Positions 54,373-57,070 of a stretch of 57,070 nt of DNA are shown here, piece by piece. The translations under genes and the position numbers were made by a program. Location of the stretch: the NCBI GenBank assembly GCA_003427395.1, contig BFEA01000155.1, positions 1,445,631 to 1,502,700 of the forward strand. The letters are read 5' to 3'. Position 1 is the stretch's first letter, and each line of letters opens with the position of its first letter. The DNA comes from Chara braunii. Taxonomy: Eukaryota > Streptophyta > Charophyceae > Charales > Characeae. The notes beneath the pieces are model-generated. The model was given only the letters and a program-made list of their open reading frames with translations, did not search any database and was not told where the DNA came from.

Positions 54373-55640
54373 AGAGATAGTGGTGATTATTTTTTTTTAG
54401 TTTTGAGGAGTTATATTATATTTTTATAGGAAAGTTTTTGACGATCTACCCTGTATAGAAGAGATGCCACCGAAACTTTTCTTTTTTTTTTAACACTTAT
54501 TTATAGCTCAATTTAGATTTAGTCGTTGAGAGAAACTAAGTGAGATGTGATATAGAGGTTTATTCTCCTCACATTTAAATTTCAGTTTAAGAATTGGTAT
54601 GTATTGTGTTACAATTTTTTTTCTTATTACCTTTCAGATTCAAGATCTGACGAGTTTCAACCTAATCTTGTGAGGATCATCTTCTGTTATCTTTTGATAG
54701 CAGGTTGATGGGCGGTTTGTTAGTTCACGGTTTTATTTCAACTCATTCTCGCGACTCAACCTAAGACTTTAGCCCCTGTAGATTGAATTGTTTCTTTGGT
54801 TTTTACCCGGACTTTTACAAAATGACAATTTAAAAAGAACTGAGTTTTTTTTTTTTTTAAGGTTAGACAAAGGTTACAGTTTGTGTGGATACTGCATGGG
54901 TGTAAGTGCAGGGAGTGGTTGAAGTTGACCCCGTGTAGTGTGTGGTTTGCTGATGTTTAATCCTTGATGTTCAAATTTGACTTTGTTTGCAATCATAGGT
55001 ATCTTTTTAAAGGGAGTCATACTGTTGATTATGAGATTGATCGCCTCGTGTCCTATACCCCGCTGAATTTTTATTTTATGTATTCGAGCAGTCTACCATG
55101 AACGTGCATAACGATCAGACAGATCTGTATTGAGAGAAAAGGAAGATCGTTTTTATCTTTCGCTTCTTAAAATTTTGATAGTTGGACGTTAAGATTCGTG
55201 GCGACTATCAAAGTGAAACCCTTCGACATGTTTCCAGACCCCCAATGATGGAGCCCCGTTCCTAGGGTCCTGAGGCGTTTGGCCACCTCAAAAGGGGCAA
55301 GGCTCGCTTACCACTCGTCTGCATAGGGTGCAGAAGATGGTAAAACTCACAATCAACTTCACGATTGTCTTGCATCGAGAGATTAACTTCTCAAGAGGCG
55401 TTTCAACTGACACTTGAGTGTCGAAAGCAACCTTCAAAGTCATTGAGGATCGCATGATTATGGGTGCCACATAGTATGTCATCATTATGATTGCTTGCGT
55501 ATTTATGCATGGCTAGTCAATATGACAAAGCTTACGTTGCTGTGATATTTACTCAAAGTTTTGCAAATGTCATTCAGGTACATTGTCATTGAAAGGTTAT
55601 GGGTACGATACAAAAAGGGACTAGGCGCGATTTATGTGTG
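54373..55640. other. Non-coding, nothing recognised
   Basis: AT-rich with T-runs up to about 54860, more balanced afterwards. No domains, tRNA or long open frames. Confidence 0.4.
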
Positions 55641-55649
55641 AAACTTGGT

Positions 55650-56982
55650 TTTATTTTGGCGAGGTGTATCGTGTGGTTAAATGGATCGTCCTAGTCGACC
55701 GACATTGAACCGCGTTAGGGACATCAAACCCCAACGCATTAGTTCGCATGTGGGTCCGATTAAGGCGTTCAACCACACGTACCCCCTATGCTACAGTGTA
55801 CGAGAAATGCTGTCGGGACAGAAACCCCTGCAAGGAACATGATGAGATTGACGTTGCCGAAGTTATTGAGACCAACCCTATAACTGGGAGACCTGAAGCC
55901 CAACGTCGTTGATGTGTGACGTCATCGGCGTTCGTTCGAAACAGCAGGAGTCAGCGATACGACTTGTCGTCCACGGTTCCCGACAAGGCCGCAGTGATGC
56001 GAGGTCGCAGAAAGACTGGAGCTAAACCTAGTCTACCTGAAATAATGACGCAATTCAGGGCTTAAGTAAGCTAAAAGGAGGGGTGCGCCGGGCATAGGAC
56101 CGCGACGCAATGGAAAAAAGGATTTTATTTCTTGGGCCGCGGGGGTTGACACCGAGCCAGGGGGTTGATAGACCAATGCAGAGATCACGCGGCCAACCGA
56201 GCATGAAGGGCCACAGGCAGGCGAGGCCTGCAAGACCACAGGCAGGTTGGGCCTGCAAGGCACAGCATGGCGAGAACTGACTGGGCGAGCTCTTCATATA
56301 GAAGAGTTGTTCCTATCACTGTCGTGATAGGAGCTAGCCCAGTAGGTTACCGCACATGACTCTTACTCGACAGGTACCGGGATCGAACCTGATATGCCGG
56401 CCCTACTGGGCAAAGTTCCTGTTGGAGGAGCCTAGGCGGTCGGGCACGGCCGATTACGGCCGCGCGATCATTAAGATCGCGCGGCTGCAATCAGCTGCAC
56501 GGAAATATGTATGACCCCTACACAATGATGACACACGCAAATCGAGAGATGATCCTTTTTTTTTTTTTTCTTTATTTTAACTTTTGGAAAAAAAAAACTT
56601 AAACTAAAACGGAGCGCCACTTGGCACTCTTGGAAGTACCTACGGCTTTTCAGCCCTAGTTGTTGTGACAGCGCCTGTGAAAATGGGTGGCCGTTCTACA
56701 AAAAAATATAAGTACTATTTGTTTTTTTTTGTTAGATTTCGTTTAATTTTTTTTATAGATTTTTACTTTTTTTGTTTTCTTAATGCCTAGCGTTTCGGTT
56801 GAAGCACCCGTTAGTCTCAACGAATGGGGCAAGAGAGAAAAAAAGAACACACTAAAACTAAAACTAGAGATGAGGCGCCACGTGCCTCACTGCGAAGTGA
56901 CTGAGGAACTAAGAACCCTAGTGCACTTGACAGCCGCTCGTGAAAACGGGCGACCGTTTTTCTGCAAGAGGTAAGTTTTTTT

Positions 56983-56984
<2 letters not shown>
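55650..56984 (+). repeat. Dispersed repeat R, copy C
   Basis: Collinear with copy B at its start and with copy A from TGTCGGGACAGAAACCC (55812) through ACTTGTCGTCC.CGGTTCCC, CTAGTCTACCTGAAATAATG, AATTCAGGGCTTAAGTAAGC and GCTAGCCCAGTAGGT. Hairpins: TCCTATCAC/GTGATAGGA 56311-56332; GCCGCGCGATC/GATCGCGCGGC 56459-56485. The unit AAC(T)AAAA-CT..GAG(G)CGCCA(C) with a 3' GTGAAAA(T/C)GGG(T/C)G(G/A)CCG occurs twice (56600-56700 and 56855-56965). A 63-codon frame at 56783-56974 spans repeat sequence and is not taken as a gene. Confidence 0.65.

Positions 56985-57070
<86 letters not shown>
56985..57070. repeat. Poly(T) tract at window end
   Basis: 86 consecutive T residues run to the last base. The sequence probably ends here because the homopolymer could not be crossed. 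Confidence 0.95.

Overview
The window is eukaryotic nuclear DNA, almost certainly from a streptophyte (the green-plant lineage that includes charophyte algae). The strongest evidence is a complete two-exon histone H3 gene whose 136-residue protein carries the plant H3.3 residues T31, Y41, H87 and L90. A green algal streptophyte such as Chara is favoured over a land plant because the window also holds a Penelope-like retroelement with the endonuclease in front of the reverse transcriptase, an arrangement known from green algae, protists and invertebrates. That genus-level call is inference. No operons, ribosome binding sites or other prokaryotic features are present. The one gap (33712-33985) and both window ends lie in or against simple repeats.

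Layout. 1-5.9 kb: microsatellites, short perfect hairpins, tandem repeats and one tRNA-like SINE fragment. 5.9-11.66 kb: LINE-A, a broken non-LTR element whose ORF1 N-terminal part is inverted, whose reverse transcriptase is deleted and whose C-terminal part has a 398-codon open stretch. 12.85-20.41 kb: LINE-B, a fuller relative with ORF1, endonuclease, reverse transcriptase and C-terminal region, in which the RT catalytic core is inverted in place. 21-24.7 kb: a roughly 160-bp satellite and a cluster of about 100-bp fold-back elements with shared inverted ends. 27.3-29.4 kb: the H3.3 gene on the minus strand, with one fold-back element inside its 1488-bp intron. 30-38 kb: AT-rich DNA with a three-unit repeat carrying TG microsatellites, palindromes, inverted repeats and a second satellite.

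39.06-44.57 kb holds the most interesting element: a 5.5-kb Penelope-like retroelement flanked by a 7-10 bp target-site duplication. It has direct pseudo-LTRs, a tandem hammerhead ribozyme in the left pseudo-LTR only, a first ORF with a CCHC zinc knuckle and a charged coiled-coil, then an N-terminal GIY-YIG endonuclease followed by a reverse transcriptase. Stops and frameshifts show that this copy is dead. It sits in an older dispersed repeat, other copies of which lie at 47.8 kb and 55.7-57 kb. 44.9-46.3 kb is a non-coding tract packed with at least twelve short perfect hairpins. 50-54.4 kb holds four unrelated tandem-repeat families.

The only gene judged intact and functional is H3.3. Everything else with coding character is retroelement debris. 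Large stretches are non-coding with nothing recognised, and these are listed.
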